Shown one piece after another: positions 25,752 to 34,409 of a stretch of 64,000 nt of DNA. The stretch spans positions 1 through 64,000 of the forward strand of contig NZ_JBHUHX010000015.1 in NCBI RefSeq assembly GCF_042682685.1. The letters are read 5' to 3'. The translations under genes were made by a program, and so were the position numbers. Numbering within the stretch: position 1 is the stretch's first letter; every line of letters starts with the position of its first letter. Below the pieces are notes generated by a model. That model searched no databases, was not told the DNA's origin, and worked only from the letters and a program-made list of their open reading frames with translations. This stretch comes from Imhoffiella fuscus (GTDB lineage: Bacteria; Pseudomonadota; Gammaproteobacteria; Chromatiales; Chromatiaceae).

Positions 25752-26057
25752 AAATGACCTCTGTAGAGTCTATGAGAGATGCGTGAATGCGCGATGAGTG
25801 AGTTGAAAGACAGTTCAGGCGTCGAAGGAGAGTGCCGGCGGAGTGTCGGAGCCCAAAGAAAAAAGGCCCTGAAGGGCCCGCTGGGACGTTTAGCCGTGAA
25901 TTGTAATCCATCGAGCCATCTAAAATCCCAATGCTTGAGATGTTCAAGGAATGGTTGCGGCCCGATTGCGTATCGGTGACGCCCGAGACGGCAACGGAGG
26001 GTGCCGCACCCGACGGCAGCCTCCGCGTGCTCGACCGCATCCCCGGCCGCAGCGCGA
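25752..26057. other. pfp-ppa intergenic region
   Basis: 306 bases. Contains the minus-strand terminator at 25855-25878 for the pfp transcript and, beyond it, roughly 100 bases that should hold the ppa promoter. No clear promoter hexamers or small gene seen. Confidence 0.6.
25855..25878 (-). terminator. Rho-independent terminator after the PPi-PFK gene
   Basis: On the minus strand GGCCC-TTCA-GGGCC (plus 25865-25878) is followed by TTTTTTCTTT (plus 25855-25864). It lies downstream of pfp and upstream of ppa. Confidence 0.85.
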
Positions 26058-27311
26058 TCAGAGCTCGAAGGACGGCAGCCGGCGCTCGACCGAGGCGTTC
26101 TTCAAGGTGACGTACTTGGGCAGCCCCTGCTCGAACGGCGGATAGTCCTCACCCTGGATCAGCGGAATCAGATATTCCTTGCAGATGGGCGTGATACCGA
26201 AGCCGTCCTCCGAGATGAAATCGCGCGGCATGAATTTCTCGACGTTGGCGACCTCGGACAGCGGCGCTTCGCCAACCTCCCAGGCATAGGGATCGCTGCT
26301 CAGCCGCTTGACCGTCGGCATCACGGCATTGTGGCCAGCAAGCGCGAACTCGACCCCGGCACGCCCCATGGCATAGGCCTGTTCGACATCGGTCTTGGAG
26401 GCCAGATGGCGCGCAGCGCGCTGCAGATAGTCCGCCACTGCCCAGTGGAACTTATAGCCGGTGGCCTCCTTGATCATATTGGCCACAACCGGGGCCGCGC
26501 CACCGAGCTGGGCATGGCCGAAGGCGTCGCGCGTCCCCTGTTCGGCAAGGAAACGTCCATCGGGATACTTGGCGCCCTCGGACACCACGATGGTGCAGAA
26601 ACCGGACCGCTCGACCTTGTCTTGGACCGAGGCGAGGAAACGCTGCTGATCGAATTCGATCTCGGGGAAGAGGATCATGACCGGGATGTCGTGATCCTCG
26701 ATCAGTCCACCGGCGGCGGCGATCCAGCCGGCATGACGCCCCATCACCTCCAGGACGAAGACCTTGGTCGAGGTCTTGGCCATCGAGCGCACGTCGAAGG
26801 ACGCCTCCAGAGCCGAGGTCGCGATGTATTTGGCCACCGAGCCGAAGCCGGGACAGTTGTCCGTAATCGGCAGGTCGTTATCCACCGTCTTGGGGACATG
26901 GATCGCCTGCACCGGATAGCCCAGGGTCTCGGAAAGCTGAGAGACCTTGTAGCAGGTATCGGCCGAATCGCCCCCGCCGTTGTAGAAGAAATAGCCGATG
27001 TCGTGCGCCTTGAAGACCTCGATCAGACGCTCGTACTCGCGCCGGTTGGCCTCCAGGCTCTTGAGCTTGTAGCGGCAGGAACCGAAGGCGCCGGATGGGG
27101 TGTAACGCAGCGCGGCGATGGCCTCGTCCGACTCCTGGCTGGTGTCGATCAGGTCCTCGGTCAGGGCGCCAATAATGCCGTTGCGCCCGGCATAAACATT
27201 GGCGATCTTGTCCGTATGGCGACGCGCGGTCTCGATGACGCCGCAGGCCGAGGCGTTGATGACGGCGGTAACACCACCGGATTGGGCATAAAAGGCGTTC
27301 TTCGCAGACAT
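26058..27311 (-). CDS. pfp: Pyrophosphate-dependent 6-phosphofructokinase
   Basis: 417 residues. Reversible phosphorylation of fructose-6-phosphate with PPi instead of ATP. The determinants are visible: an aspartate in GGGDSADT (D115) and lysine K141 in PKTVDND, where ATP enzymes carry glycine (PGTVDND). The MGRHAGWIA substrate motif is intact. Because it is reversible it can serve glycolysis, gluconeogenesis or recycling of PPi from biosynthesis, which suits an autotroph. Confidence 0.94.
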   Translation of the reverse strand: MSAKNAFYAQSGGVTAVINASACGVIETARRHTDKIANVYAGRNGIIGALTEDLIDTSQESDEAIAALRYTPSGAFGSCRYKLKSLEANRREYERLIEVFKAHDIGYFFYNGGGDSADTCYKVSQLSETLGYPVQAIHVPKTVDNDLPITDNCPGFGSVAKYIATSALEASFDVRSMAKTSTKVFVLEVMGRHAGWIAAAGGLIEDHDIPVMILFPEIEFDQQRFLASVQDKVERSGFCTIVVSEGAKYPDGRFLAEQGTRDAFGHAQLGGAAPVVANMIKEATGYKFHWAVADYLQRAARHLASKTDVEQAYAMGRAGVEFALAGHNAVMPTVKRLSSDPYAWEVGEAPLSEVANVEKFMPRDFISEDGFGITPICKEYLIPLIQGEDYPPFEQGLPKYVTLKNASVERRLPSFEL

Positions 27312-27364
27312 ATTCGTCCCCTATCGTTCTGATTCAGCTGATATGAAAAACGGCACCGGCCACG

Positions 27365-27580
27365 TCAGTCGCGCCGCGCGGATAGATCGCCCCGCTCCTC
27401 GGCGGCATGGCCGGCCTGGTTCTGTAGCAGGACGACGACGCATCCGGCGATGCCCATCTGCATGCAGGGCTTAGAAGAACAGGCGGCGACAAGTCCGTTC
27501 GCCGGCCTTGAAAATGACAACGCTGCAGCCGAAACGGCGGCAAGACTAACCAAAAGCAACCGTCGGTCCAAATCGAACAT
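27365..27580 (-). CDS. Small hypothetical exported cysteine-containing protein
   Basis: 71-residue open frame upstream of pfp. An N-terminal R-R-L followed by a hydrophobic stretch (about 8-24) resembles a signal peptide, and the rest has cysteines at about 34, 39 and 47. There is no good ribosome binding site and no family is recognised. The rest of the 295-base gap shows nothing else. It may be spurious. Confidence 0.3.
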   Translation of the reverse strand: MFDLDRRLLLVSLAAVSAAALSFSRPANGLVAACSSKPCMQMGIAGCVVVLLQNQAGHAAEERGDLSARRD

Positions 27581-27606
27581 TTCGCCGCAGGGATGAATCG
27601 AATCGA

Positions 27607-28836
27607 TCAGCGCCCGATCCAGGGCCGCGCCAACGGCGGCAGATCCTGACCGAGCCCGAGCGCCCGATCCATGAAGAGACGCTTGAGCGGAACGAGCCGG
27701 TCCGCGATCCGCAACCCCAGGCCACGCAGACTCACGACCGGCTCGCCATCCTGACCGAACAGCCGCTTGAAGGCGTCCATGGCGGCGAGCATCGCCAGAT
27801 TGTCGCCACGCCGAGCGCGCTCATAATGACGCAGCGTCCAGAGACCGGCTGGCGAACGACCGGCGCCTGAGGCCAGATCGAGCGCGGCGGCCAGTTCGGC
27901 CGCGTCCAGGAATCCGAGATTGACACCCTGCCCTGCCAGCGGATGGATGGCATGCGCGGCGTCGCCGACGAGGGCGAGTCCGGGCCGGACGTACTGCTTG
28001 GCATGTTGGAGCCTGAGCGGCACCGCCGCCCTGGGTCCATCGAGGGTCAGGCGCCCCAGCCGCGACTCGGAGGCGGCGGTCAGTGCGTCCGAGAAGGCGT
28101 CCTCGTCCATCGACATGATCTGGGCGGCACGCGCATCGTCCGCCGACCAGACGATGGAACAGCGCCCGTCGGCGAGCGGAAGCAGGGCCAACGGGCCGGT
28201 CGGCAAAAAGCGCTGCCAGGCGGTCTCCCGATGCGCGCACTCCGGCCTGACGTTGGCCACGATCGCCTTCTGACCGTACGCCCAGCCCTCGGTCGCGATC
28301 CCGGCGAGTTCGCGCACCAGCGAGTCGCGCCCATCGGCGCCGATCAGCAGCGGGGTCTCGACCGAGCGGGCGTCGGTGAGCAGCAGACGCCATCCATCCT
28401 CGGTCCGCTCCATGTCCGAAATGGCGGCCGGACAGAGCAGGACCACATCCTCGGCGGCCTCCAGCTCCTCCCAGAGCGCCAGTTGGATCACTCGATTCTC
28501 GACGATGTGCCCGAGATCGGCCTCGCCGACGTCCCGGCTGTCGAAATGGATCTCGCCACCGCCGAGCGCATCCCAGACATGCATCTGTCGATAGGGACTG
28601 GCTCTCAGTTCGAGGATGCGATCCCAGGCATCGAGTCGCTGCAGCATCCGTTGGCTCGCGCGGCTCAAGGCGGAGACACGCAGATCGACCTCGCCCTCGG
28701 GCCACTGGCGGGCCGGCTCGCGCGGCTCGATGACGGCGATCGAACGCCCCCGCCCGGACGCGGCGAGCGCGAACGCCGCGCCGACCATGCCGCCACCGAC
28801 GACCACCAGATCGAATGTCGCATCTGCCCCTGTCAT
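27607..28836 (-). CDS. ubiI: UbiI/VisC-type FAD-dependent ubiquinone hydroxylase
   Basis: 409 residues of the UbiH/UbiF/VisC flavin monooxygenase family. FAD-binding GGGMVGAAFA lies at the N-terminus, with the family DG motif GADGRDSLVRE and the second FAD motif GDAAHAIHPLAGQGVN. It hydroxylates the ring of ubiquinone precursors, position C5 in the E. coli UbiI role. ATG at 28834-28836 overlaps the ubiH stop. The assignment of I versus F is by position and is tentative. Confidence 0.88.
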   Translation of the reverse strand: MTGADATFDLVVVGGGMVGAAFALAASGRGRSIAVIEPREPARQWPEGEVDLRVSALSRASQRMLQRLDAWDRILELRASPYRQMHVWDALGGGEIHFDSRDVGEADLGHIVENRVIQLALWEELEAAEDVVLLCPAAISDMERTEDGWRLLLTDARSVETPLLIGADGRDSLVRELAGIATEGWAYGQKAIVANVRPECAHRETAWQRFLPTGPLALLPLADGRCSIVWSADDARAAQIMSMDEDAFSDALTAASESRLGRLTLDGPRAAVPLRLQHAKQYVRPGLALVGDAAHAIHPLAGQGVNLGFLDAAELAAALDLASGAGRSPAGLWTLRHYERARRGDNLAMLAAMDAFKRLFGQDGEPVVSLRGLGLRIADRLVPLKRLFMDRALGLGQDLPPLARPWIGR

Positions 28837-30065
28837 AAACGACCTCCATCGAGCGAGAGTCCGCAGGCCAGGCGCGGTTGACGGCCGTCCAGCCCCATGA
28901 AGCGCCTGGCCAGCAGGTGGCGGGCCGGCGGGATGAGATCCACGGCCAGCATGCCGGCGACACGGGCCATGATCAGCGGTGTCCAGTCGGGCACGAAGAG
29001 ACGCGCGAGTGCGTCCGTCATTCCGGCGGTCGCCATCTGGTCGCGACCGCGCCAGCGCCGATATCCGGCGAGCGTCTCGGTCGCGCCCGGATCGCCCCCA
29101 GCGGCCGCGCAATCCGCCAGCACCTCGGCCAGACCGGCGACATCCCTCAGCCCCAGGTTGAACCCCTGACCGGCCACCGGATGCAGGGTGTGAGCCGAGT
29201 TACCGATCATGACCAGACGATCCTGCACCGAATCCCGCGTCAGCACGAATTTCAAGGGATAGGCGCGGCGCGGCGCCACCTGACCCAACCGACCGAGCCG
29301 AAAACCGAAACGCGTCTGCAGCCGATCCAGGAAGTCCTGATCGGACAGCATCAGCAGATCCGAGGTCTCGGAATCGCGACAGGTCCAGACCACCGAATAG
29401 CGCCCGGCCGTCATGGGCAGCATGGCCAGGGGACCCGTATCCGTGAACCGCTCGAAGGCGACACCGCGCAGAGGACGGTCCGGGGTGACGGTGGTGATGA
29501 TGGCATCCTGTCCGTAGGCATGCTCCTTAACCCGCAGATCCAGTCCGTCTCGGATCCCGGACTGACCGCCGTCGGCCGCGACCAGCAGCCGGGTCTGCAC
29601 GGAGACCGGCTCGCCGTCGGCGAGCAGGTTCAGCTCGACGCCATCGGAGCGGACACGATGTGTCAGCAGCTGGGCCGGACAGAAGATCTCCAAGTTTCCC
29701 GCATACTTGAGCGCGGTTTGGATCGCCGCCCCCATGGCACGCGCCGGGATCACATAGCCGAGCGCCTCGACGCCCTCCTCGGCATGATCGAGTCGCGTGA
29801 AGGCGCAATGCCCGCGATCGGACACCCGCACCTTGAGGATCGGCTCCGCCTCGGGAGCCATCTCCGGCCAGACCCCGATCGCCTCGAAGATGCGCTGGCT
29901 GCCCAGGGAGAGCGCGATGACACGCTCGTCATAGCTCGGCCGCGCGCGCGACTGCTGAGAGAGCGCCTCGATCAAGGCGACCCTGAGTCCGGTATTGGCC
30001 AGGGCGCAGGCCAAACTGCCGCCGACCAGACCACCGCCGACAATGGTGACGTCGTATTGGTACAT
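28833..30065 (-). CDS. ubiH: UbiH-type FAD-dependent ubiquinone hydroxylase
   Basis: 410 residues, paralogue of its downstream neighbour. FAD motif GGGLVGGSLACAL, AADGGQSGIRD, and GNSAHTLHPVAGQGFN (S where most have D/A) are visible. In E. coli UbiH hydroxylates the C1 position of the octaprenylphenol ring. Order pepP-ubiH-ubiI on one strand matches E. coli. The ATG at 30063-30065 gives the normal start; the extra upstream frame has no coding look. Confidence 0.9.
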   Translation of the reverse strand: MYQYDVTIVGGGLVGGSLACALANTGLRVALIEALSQQSRARPSYDERVIALSLGSQRIFEAIGVWPEMAPEAEPILKVRVSDRGHCAFTRLDHAEEGVEALGYVIPARAMGAAIQTALKYAGNLEIFCPAQLLTHRVRSDGVELNLLADGEPVSVQTRLLVAADGGQSGIRDGLDLRVKEHAYGQDAIITTVTPDRPLRGVAFERFTDTGPLAMLPMTAGRYSVVWTCRDSETSDLLMLSDQDFLDRLQTRFGFRLGRLGQVAPRRAYPLKFVLTRDSVQDRLVMIGNSAHTLHPVAGQGFNLGLRDVAGLAEVLADCAAAGGDPGATETLAGYRRWRGRDQMATAGMTDALARLFVPDWTPLIMARVAGMLAVDLIPPARHLLARRFMGLDGRQPRLACGLSLDGGRL

Positions 30066-30195
30066 GTCGTTCACACCTGACTTGATTCGATCCAGGAATG
30101 GGTTGGAGTCGGCCGCCCCACAGGCAAAGACGCGAGGGCATCGGGGGCAAACCCTGGAACGAGACAACGAAACGCGCCGGAGGATCCCGAGCCGG

Positions 30196-31500
30196 CTAGC
30201 GGACCATCAATGCCTCGATCTCGTCCGGATCCTTAGGCACGTCGGCAGTCAGGATCTCGTTGCCGTCCTCGGTGATGAGGACGTCGTCCTCGATCCGGAT
30301 GCCGATCCCGCGATAGGGCTTAGGCACCGCCTCAGTGTCCGGCAGATAGAGACCCGGCTCCACGGTCAGGACCATACCGGGCTCGAGCCGGCGCCAATCG
30401 CCGTCCGACTTATAGTTACCGACATCATGTACGTCCATTCCCAGCCAGTGCCCGGTCCGGTGCATGTAATAGGGCTTGTAGGCCTCCTCTTCGATCAGTT
30501 TCCCGACCTTTCCCGACAAGATGCCCAACCGAACCAGCCCTTTGGTCAGAGCCTTGACCGCCGCCTCGTGCGGCGCATTCCAAGAGACCCCGGGGCGCGA
30601 CTTGGCGATGGCGGCACACTGCGCCTCCAGCACCAGCTCGTAGACTTCGCGCTGCGGCCGGGTGAAACGGCCGTTGACCGGAAAGGTCCGGGTGATGTCC
30701 GAAGCGTATCCCTCCAGCTCGCAACCGGCGTCGATCAGCACCAGATCGCCATCGCGAAGGGTGGCATCGTTCTCGACATAGTGCAGGATGCAGCCGTTGA
30801 TACCGCCGCCGACGATGGAGGGATAGGCGAGATGACGCGCGCCTTGCTCGGCGCAGGCATGTTGGAACTCGGTTTCCAGGTCGCGCTCCCCAAGCCCAGG
30901 GGCCGCCAGACGCATCAGCCGACAGTGGGCCTGAGCCGAGATACGGGCCGCGCGACGCATAACCTTCTGCTCGGCGGGACTCTTGCGCAATCGCTGCTCG
31001 TGCAGGAGCGACTCGATCGCAACGAAGGTATTCGGAGCGACGGCACCGAGCCTGACCTTGGAACGCACCTTGTTCACCCAGCCCATGACCTGCTGATCCA
31101 GGCCGGCATCCGTGCCAATGGGGTAATAGAGCCGACCGCAGCCCTCGATCAACTCGGGCATGCGCTCATCGAGCTCGCTCAACGGATAGGCCCGATCCGC
31201 GCCGCAAACGGCGACGGCCCCTTCCACGCCGAGCCGCCTGCCATTCCATTGCTCGCGCTCCGGATCGCTCGGGCGGCAGAAGAGAACGAATTCGCCATCC
31301 TTGCGCTTGGGAATCAGAACGGCAAAGGCGTCGGGCTCGGGGAACCCGGTGAGATAGGCGAAATCGCTGTCCTGGCGAAAGGGATAATGGACGTCGCGAT
31401 TGCGCACCACTTCCCGCGCCGCAGGCAGGATGACGACCGCACCTCGCCCGAGCGCCTTGGCCAGGGCACGCCGACGGCGCTTGTACTCGGACGCTGTCAT
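30196..31500 (-). CDS. pepP: Xaa-Pro aminopeptidase P
   Basis: 434-residue metallopeptidase releasing N-terminal residues before proline. All five metal ligands of the pita-bread fold are present: D257, D268, H351, E381 and E404, at nearly the same spacing as the E. coli enzyme. N-terminal creatinase-like domain spans about 1-175. ATG at 31498-31500 overlaps the ygfB stop by four bases. Confidence 0.96.
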   Translation of the reverse strand: MTASEYKRRRRALAKALGRGAVVILPAAREVVRNRDVHYPFRQDSDFAYLTGFPEPDAFAVLIPKRKDGEFVLFCRPSDPEREQWNGRRLGVEGAVAVCGADRAYPLSELDERMPELIEGCGRLYYPIGTDAGLDQQVMGWVNKVRSKVRLGAVAPNTFVAIESLLHEQRLRKSPAEQKVMRRAARISAQAHCRLMRLAAPGLGERDLETEFQHACAEQGARHLAYPSIVGGGINGCILHYVENDATLRDGDLVLIDAGCELEGYASDITRTFPVNGRFTRPQREVYELVLEAQCAAIAKSRPGVSWNAPHEAAVKALTKGLVRLGILSGKVGKLIEEEAYKPYYMHRTGHWLGMDVHDVGNYKSDGDWRRLEPGMVLTVEPGLYLPDTEAVPKPYRGIGIRIEDDVLITEDGNEILTADVPKDPDEIEALMVR

Positions 31501-32114
31501 GCCGGCTCCCCGGTGGGCGGCAACGGCGGGACACTGCGCTCCTCTTGGATGAGCATGGCGGCGACCCGGACGAACTCGGTGATTTCCACGAGCGCCTCCT
31601 CGTTCTCCTCGGTCTCTTCGAGGTCGGAGAGGTCCATGCGCGTCAGGTCGGCGAAATCGCGGATGACCTCGCGACTCTGATCCGAGAGGTCGCCCTCTTT
31701 CAGTCCCAGCACACCGAAAGCGTAGAGAAAGCCGCGCACCCAATCGTAGATTCCGGTCGCGCGATCCAGCAGCGGCCCCTCCTCGGACGGCAGCAACAGC
31801 ATCAAGCCATCGCCGCGCGCCTGAATCTCTTCGGTAACCGACTGACCGAACGCCTGTAGCCCGCCGCGCGCCTCGGACAAGGCGTCGTCCTCGGCCTCCT
31901 GCTCGGAGAGTAGATGGTCGAGCCAGAGCGCAACCGGATCCTCCGCCCCAGCACACACGAAGCCGCCCAACATGCCGTGCGCCTCGCTCGGAGACGGGAC
32001 GAGATGGGTGGCCCGCAGCAGTCGGTCGACCTCGTCGTATTGGTTGTCCGTGGAATCCCCCCGGCGCAATGGAAACGCCTGATTACTGTGTCGACGCCCG
32101 ATCATAGCATGCAC
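31497..32114 (-). CDS. ygfB: UPF0149/YgfB family protein
   Basis: Up to 205 residues, acidic and helical, of the YgfB family; LGGFVCAG near 50 and WVRGFLYAFG near 135 are family segments. In Pseudomonas YgfB modulates cell-wall amidase expression; elsewhere the role is unclear. Heads ygfB-pepP-ubiH-ubiI. The start is uncertain: ATG at 32114 and at 32105 are in frame, but the second lies inside a good -10 hexamer (TATGAT), so a TTG around 32064 may be the true start. Confidence 0.85.
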   Translation of the reverse strand: MHAMIGRRHSNQAFPLRRGDSTDNQYDEVDRLLRATHLVPSPSEAHGMLGGFVCAGAEDPVALWLDHLLSEQEAEDDALSEARGGLQAFGQSVTEEIQARGDGLMLLLPSEEGPLLDRATGIYDWVRGFLYAFGVLGLKEGDLSDQSREVIRDFADLTRMDLSDLEETEENEEALVEITEFVRVAAMLIQEERSVPPLPPTGEPA

Positions 32115-32124
32115 CCCGACACGA

Positions 32125-32153
32125 TTGACCGCTCACGGCACCCCTTCTATAGT
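32125..32153 (+). promoter_or_regulatory. Sigma70 promoter for the zap/6S region
   Basis: TTGACC (32125-32130), a 17-base spacer and TATAGT (32148-32153), a near-consensus promoter placed 29 bases before the small coiled-coil gene. Confidence 0.8.
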
Positions 32154-32181
32154 GCGCAGAATTTCAACGGAGTCGTGGACT

Positions 32182-32391
32182 TTGGCCAGCTTTGACCTCG
32201 ACCAACTGGAGCAGCAGGTGAGCGCCCTGATCCACCTGAACCGACGGCTCCGAGACGAAAACACTTCGTTACGAGCGCGCCAGGACAGCCTGGTCGCCGA
32301 ACGTAGCGAGTTGATCGAAAAAACCGAGCAGGCACGGAGCCGCGTTGAGGCGATGCTGTCCCGGTTGCGCGCGATGGAGGAAAACCTGTGA
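32182..32391 (+). CDS. Small coiled-coil protein, ZapB-like (TIGR02449 type)
   Basis: 69 residues, nearly all heptad-patterned helix rich in Q, E, R and L (LDQLEQQVSALIHLNRRLRDE). Small proteins of this type precede zapA in many gammaproteobacteria and are thought to act with the Z-ring. The start is TTG (32182-32184): no ATG fits, and the longer frame would start before the promoter's transcript. Its stop overlaps the zapA GTG. Confidence 0.8.
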   Translation: MASFDLDQLEQQVSALIHLNRRLRDENTSLRARQDSLVAERSELIEKTEQARSRVEAMLSRLRAMEENL

Positions 32392-32783
32392 TAGAAGAGC
32401 CCTTGCAAGTCAGCATCAAGATTCTCGAAAAGGAGTATCGCATCGCCTGCGAATACCATGAGCAGGACGACTTGCGGGCGTCGGCCCGTCTACTCGACAA
32501 CCGTATGCGCGAGATCCGCCAGTCCGGCCGCGTCATCGGCACCGACCGGATTGCGGTCATCGCCGCCCTGAACATCGCGCATGATCTCATTCAGATCCAG
32601 CGCTCGCGGCCAAATTATGGCGAAGACACCAATCGGCGTCTCAGGCAGCTTCAGGACCAGGTCAATGCCGCACTGATTACCGAGCATGACGAGCAGCACC
32701 CAGAGCAGCAGCGAGACGCCGAACAGCACACCGCCCAGACGAGCGCCGAGCCCCCTCTGGACGCGTCGGACGAAAGAGTATAG
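32388..32783 (+). CDS. zapA: Cell division protein ZapA
   Basis: 131 residues, FtsZ-bundling Z-ring protein. N-terminal VSIKILEKEYRIAC and the middle AVIAALNIAHDLIQ match the family, followed by a coiled coil. A longer Q/E/T-rich tail (from about residue 100) exceeds the usual 105-110 residues. Begins with GTG overlapping the upstream stop (GTGA). Followed by 6S RNA, the standard gene order. Confidence 0.93.
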   Translation: MIEEPLQVSIKILEKEYRIACEYHEQDDLRASARLLDNRMREIRQSGRVIGTDRIAVIAALNIAHDLIQIQRSRPNYGEDTNRRLRQLQDQVNAALITEHDEQHPEQQRDAEQHTAQTSAEPPLDASDERV

Positions 32784-32796
32784 CCTTGCTTGCAAG

Positions 32797-32984
32797 ACAC
32801 CCCCTGTAGTGTTCGACAGCGGCCTGGGTATTTTCTTGAGCCTAATCACTACCCCGGGGATATGACGGAATAGCTGTTGCGCAAGTCCGCCTTCGAGCGG
32901 AAAGCCTGAAGCGGCTACGACTGTCCCCACTTGAACCGTCTGGTTCAAGAACGAAGGCCCGTAACGGCACAAATGGGGGGTGTC
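32797..32984 (+). ncRNA. ssrS: 6S RNA
   Basis: About 188 bases between zapA and the cyclo-ligase gene, the conserved ssrS location. The ends pair (ACACCCC at 32797-32804 with GGGGTGT at 32977-32983). The right arm carries the conserved hairpin CTTGAACCGTCTGGTTCAAG typical of proteobacterial 6S. The RNA mimics an open promoter and sequesters sigma70 polymerase in stationary phase. TATAGC at 32779-32784 could be the -10. End points are approximate. Confidence 0.9.
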
Positions 32985-32996
32985 CCTTCCTCTCCC

Positions 32997-33611
32997 ATGC
33001 AGTCACTCCCATCGACACGACGCGCGCTGAGGCACGCAAGGCGCGCACTGAGCCCACGAGAACAGCGGCGCCACGCCATTGCGGTCGCTAGGCGACTCCG
33101 GCGAGCCCCCCACTTCCTTCGTGCACACCGCATCGCCTTCTATTGGCCGGCGGACGGAGAACTCGATCCCAGACCCTTGATGGAGCATGCTCTGGCGCTG
33201 GGCAAGACCTGCCTCCTCCCGATTCTGGACCGGGCATCCAACAGCACGTCACGCCGCCGACTCCAGTTCGTCCGCTTTCGGAGCGGGGACCGGATGCGCC
33301 CCAACCGATTCGGCATACCGGAGCCGAACGCCCGAGGCAGACTGCTGACGCCAAGCCACGCCATCGACCTGATCATCATGCCGCTTGTCGGGTTCGATGA
33401 ACGCTGCCACCGAATCGGAATGGGCGGCGGCTATTACGACCGCACCCTCGCCTTCCTGAGACGACGCAATCATTGGCGGCACCCGAGGCTGATCGGAGTC
33501 GCGCATGAGTGCCAGCGCCTGGAGCGCATCGAGCCACAGTCCTGGGATGTCCCGCTCGATGCTGTCGCGACGGAGTCCAGACTCTACGCCCCCAAGGGCG
33601 CTCTGATATGA
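32997..33611 (+). CDS. fthC: 5-formyltetrahydrofolate cyclo-ligase
   Basis: 204 residues. Converts 5-formyl-THF to 5,10-methenyl-THF with ATP. The signature MGGGYYDRTLAF and the N-terminal R-R-x-x-S-P-x-E-Q pattern are present. The gene follows 6S RNA, as ygfA does in E. coli, and may be made from the read-through transcript. The start is uncertain: ATG at 32997 has no clear ribosome binding site, and an in-frame ATG at 32973 lies within the 6S 3' end. Confidence 0.9.
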   Translation: MQSLPSTRRALRHARRALSPREQRRHAIAVARRLRRAPHFLRAHRIAFYWPADGELDPRPLMEHALALGKTCLLPILDRASNSTSRRRLQFVRFRSGDRMRPNRFGIPEPNARGRLLTPSHAIDLIIMPLVGFDERCHRIGMGGGYYDRTLAFLRRRNHWRHPRLIGVAHECQRLERIEPQSWDVPLDAVATESRLYAPKGALI

Positions 33612-33648
33612 TCGGCACCCCAAAAATAGCCAGACCGGAGGACCAACG

Positions 33649-34308
33649 ATGAACCAGGACGACCTCAAGCGACAGGCCGCAAAGGCGGCGCTCGACTATG
33701 TCGAAGGCGGCGTGATCGGCGTCGGAACGGGCTCGACCGTCAACCACTTCATCGACGCGCTCGCGACCGTCAAGAATCGCATTGAAGGCGCCGTTTCGAG
33801 TTCGGAGGCATCGACCCAACGTCTGCGCCAGCACGGCATCGAGGTTCTCGACCTCAACGCAGCCGGCGAACTTTCGCTCTACGTCGATGGCGCCGACGAG
33901 TCCAACGCACGCCTCGAATTGGTCAAAGGGGGTGGCGGCGCCCTGACGCGCGAGAAGATCGTCGCCGCCGCGAGCGCGCGATTCGTCTGCATCGCGGACG
34001 AATCCAAACTGGTCGATCGGCTCGGGACCTTCCCTTTGCCTATCGAGGTCATCCCCATGGCGCGGAGTTATGTCGCTCGGGAGATCGTACAGATCGGTGG
34101 AACCCCCGTCTGGCGAGAGGGATTCGTCACCGACAATGGCAATCTCATCCTCGACGTGCACAACCTCCAGATCGAGGCGCCCGCCGAGATGGAAACTCGG
34201 ATCAACGACATCGCTGGCGTGGTGACCGTCGGCATCTTCGCGTTGCGACCAGCGGACGTCCTGATCCTCGGCTCGGCGCAGGGACCCAAGACGCTGACCC
34301 GCGACTGA
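33649..34308 (+). CDS. rpiA: Ribose-5-phosphate isomerase A
   Basis: 219 residues. Interconverts ribose-5-phosphate and ribulose-5-phosphate in the pentose phosphate and Calvin pathways. Family segments GVGTGSTVNHFID, DGADE and KGGGGALTREKI are intact. GGAGGA precedes the ATG. Ends at a bidirectional terminator shared with the porin gene. Confidence 0.96.
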   Translation: MNQDDLKRQAAKAALDYVEGGVIGVGTGSTVNHFIDALATVKNRIEGAVSSSEASTQRLRQHGIEVLDLNAAGELSLYVDGADESNARLELVKGGGGALTREKIVAAASARFVCIADESKLVDRLGTFPLPIEVIPMARSYVAREIVQIGGTPVWREGFVTDNGNLILDVHNLQIEAPAEMETRINDIAGVVTVGIFALRPADVLILGSAQGPKTLTRD

Positions 34309-34360
34309 GCACACGAAACGACTGCGCTCGCCCGTCGAAGCGAACGACCAAAGCAACGAA

Positions 34361-34385
34361 AACGGGGCCCGAAGGCCCCGTTTTT
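34361..34385. terminator. Bidirectional terminator between rpiA and the porin gene
   Basis: A 9-bp stem AACGGGGCC (34361-34369) with GGCCCCGTT (34374-34382), loop of 4, with T-rich tail on the plus strand (to 34385) and an equivalent TTTTCGTT tail on the minus strand. Confidence 0.9.
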
Positions 34386-34409
34386 CTTCTCAAGCGATGA
34401 GTGGATCGC

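Noticed and set aside
26001..27332. 443-codon plus-strand frame opposite pfp
   Set aside because: Shadow of pfp; no motifs.
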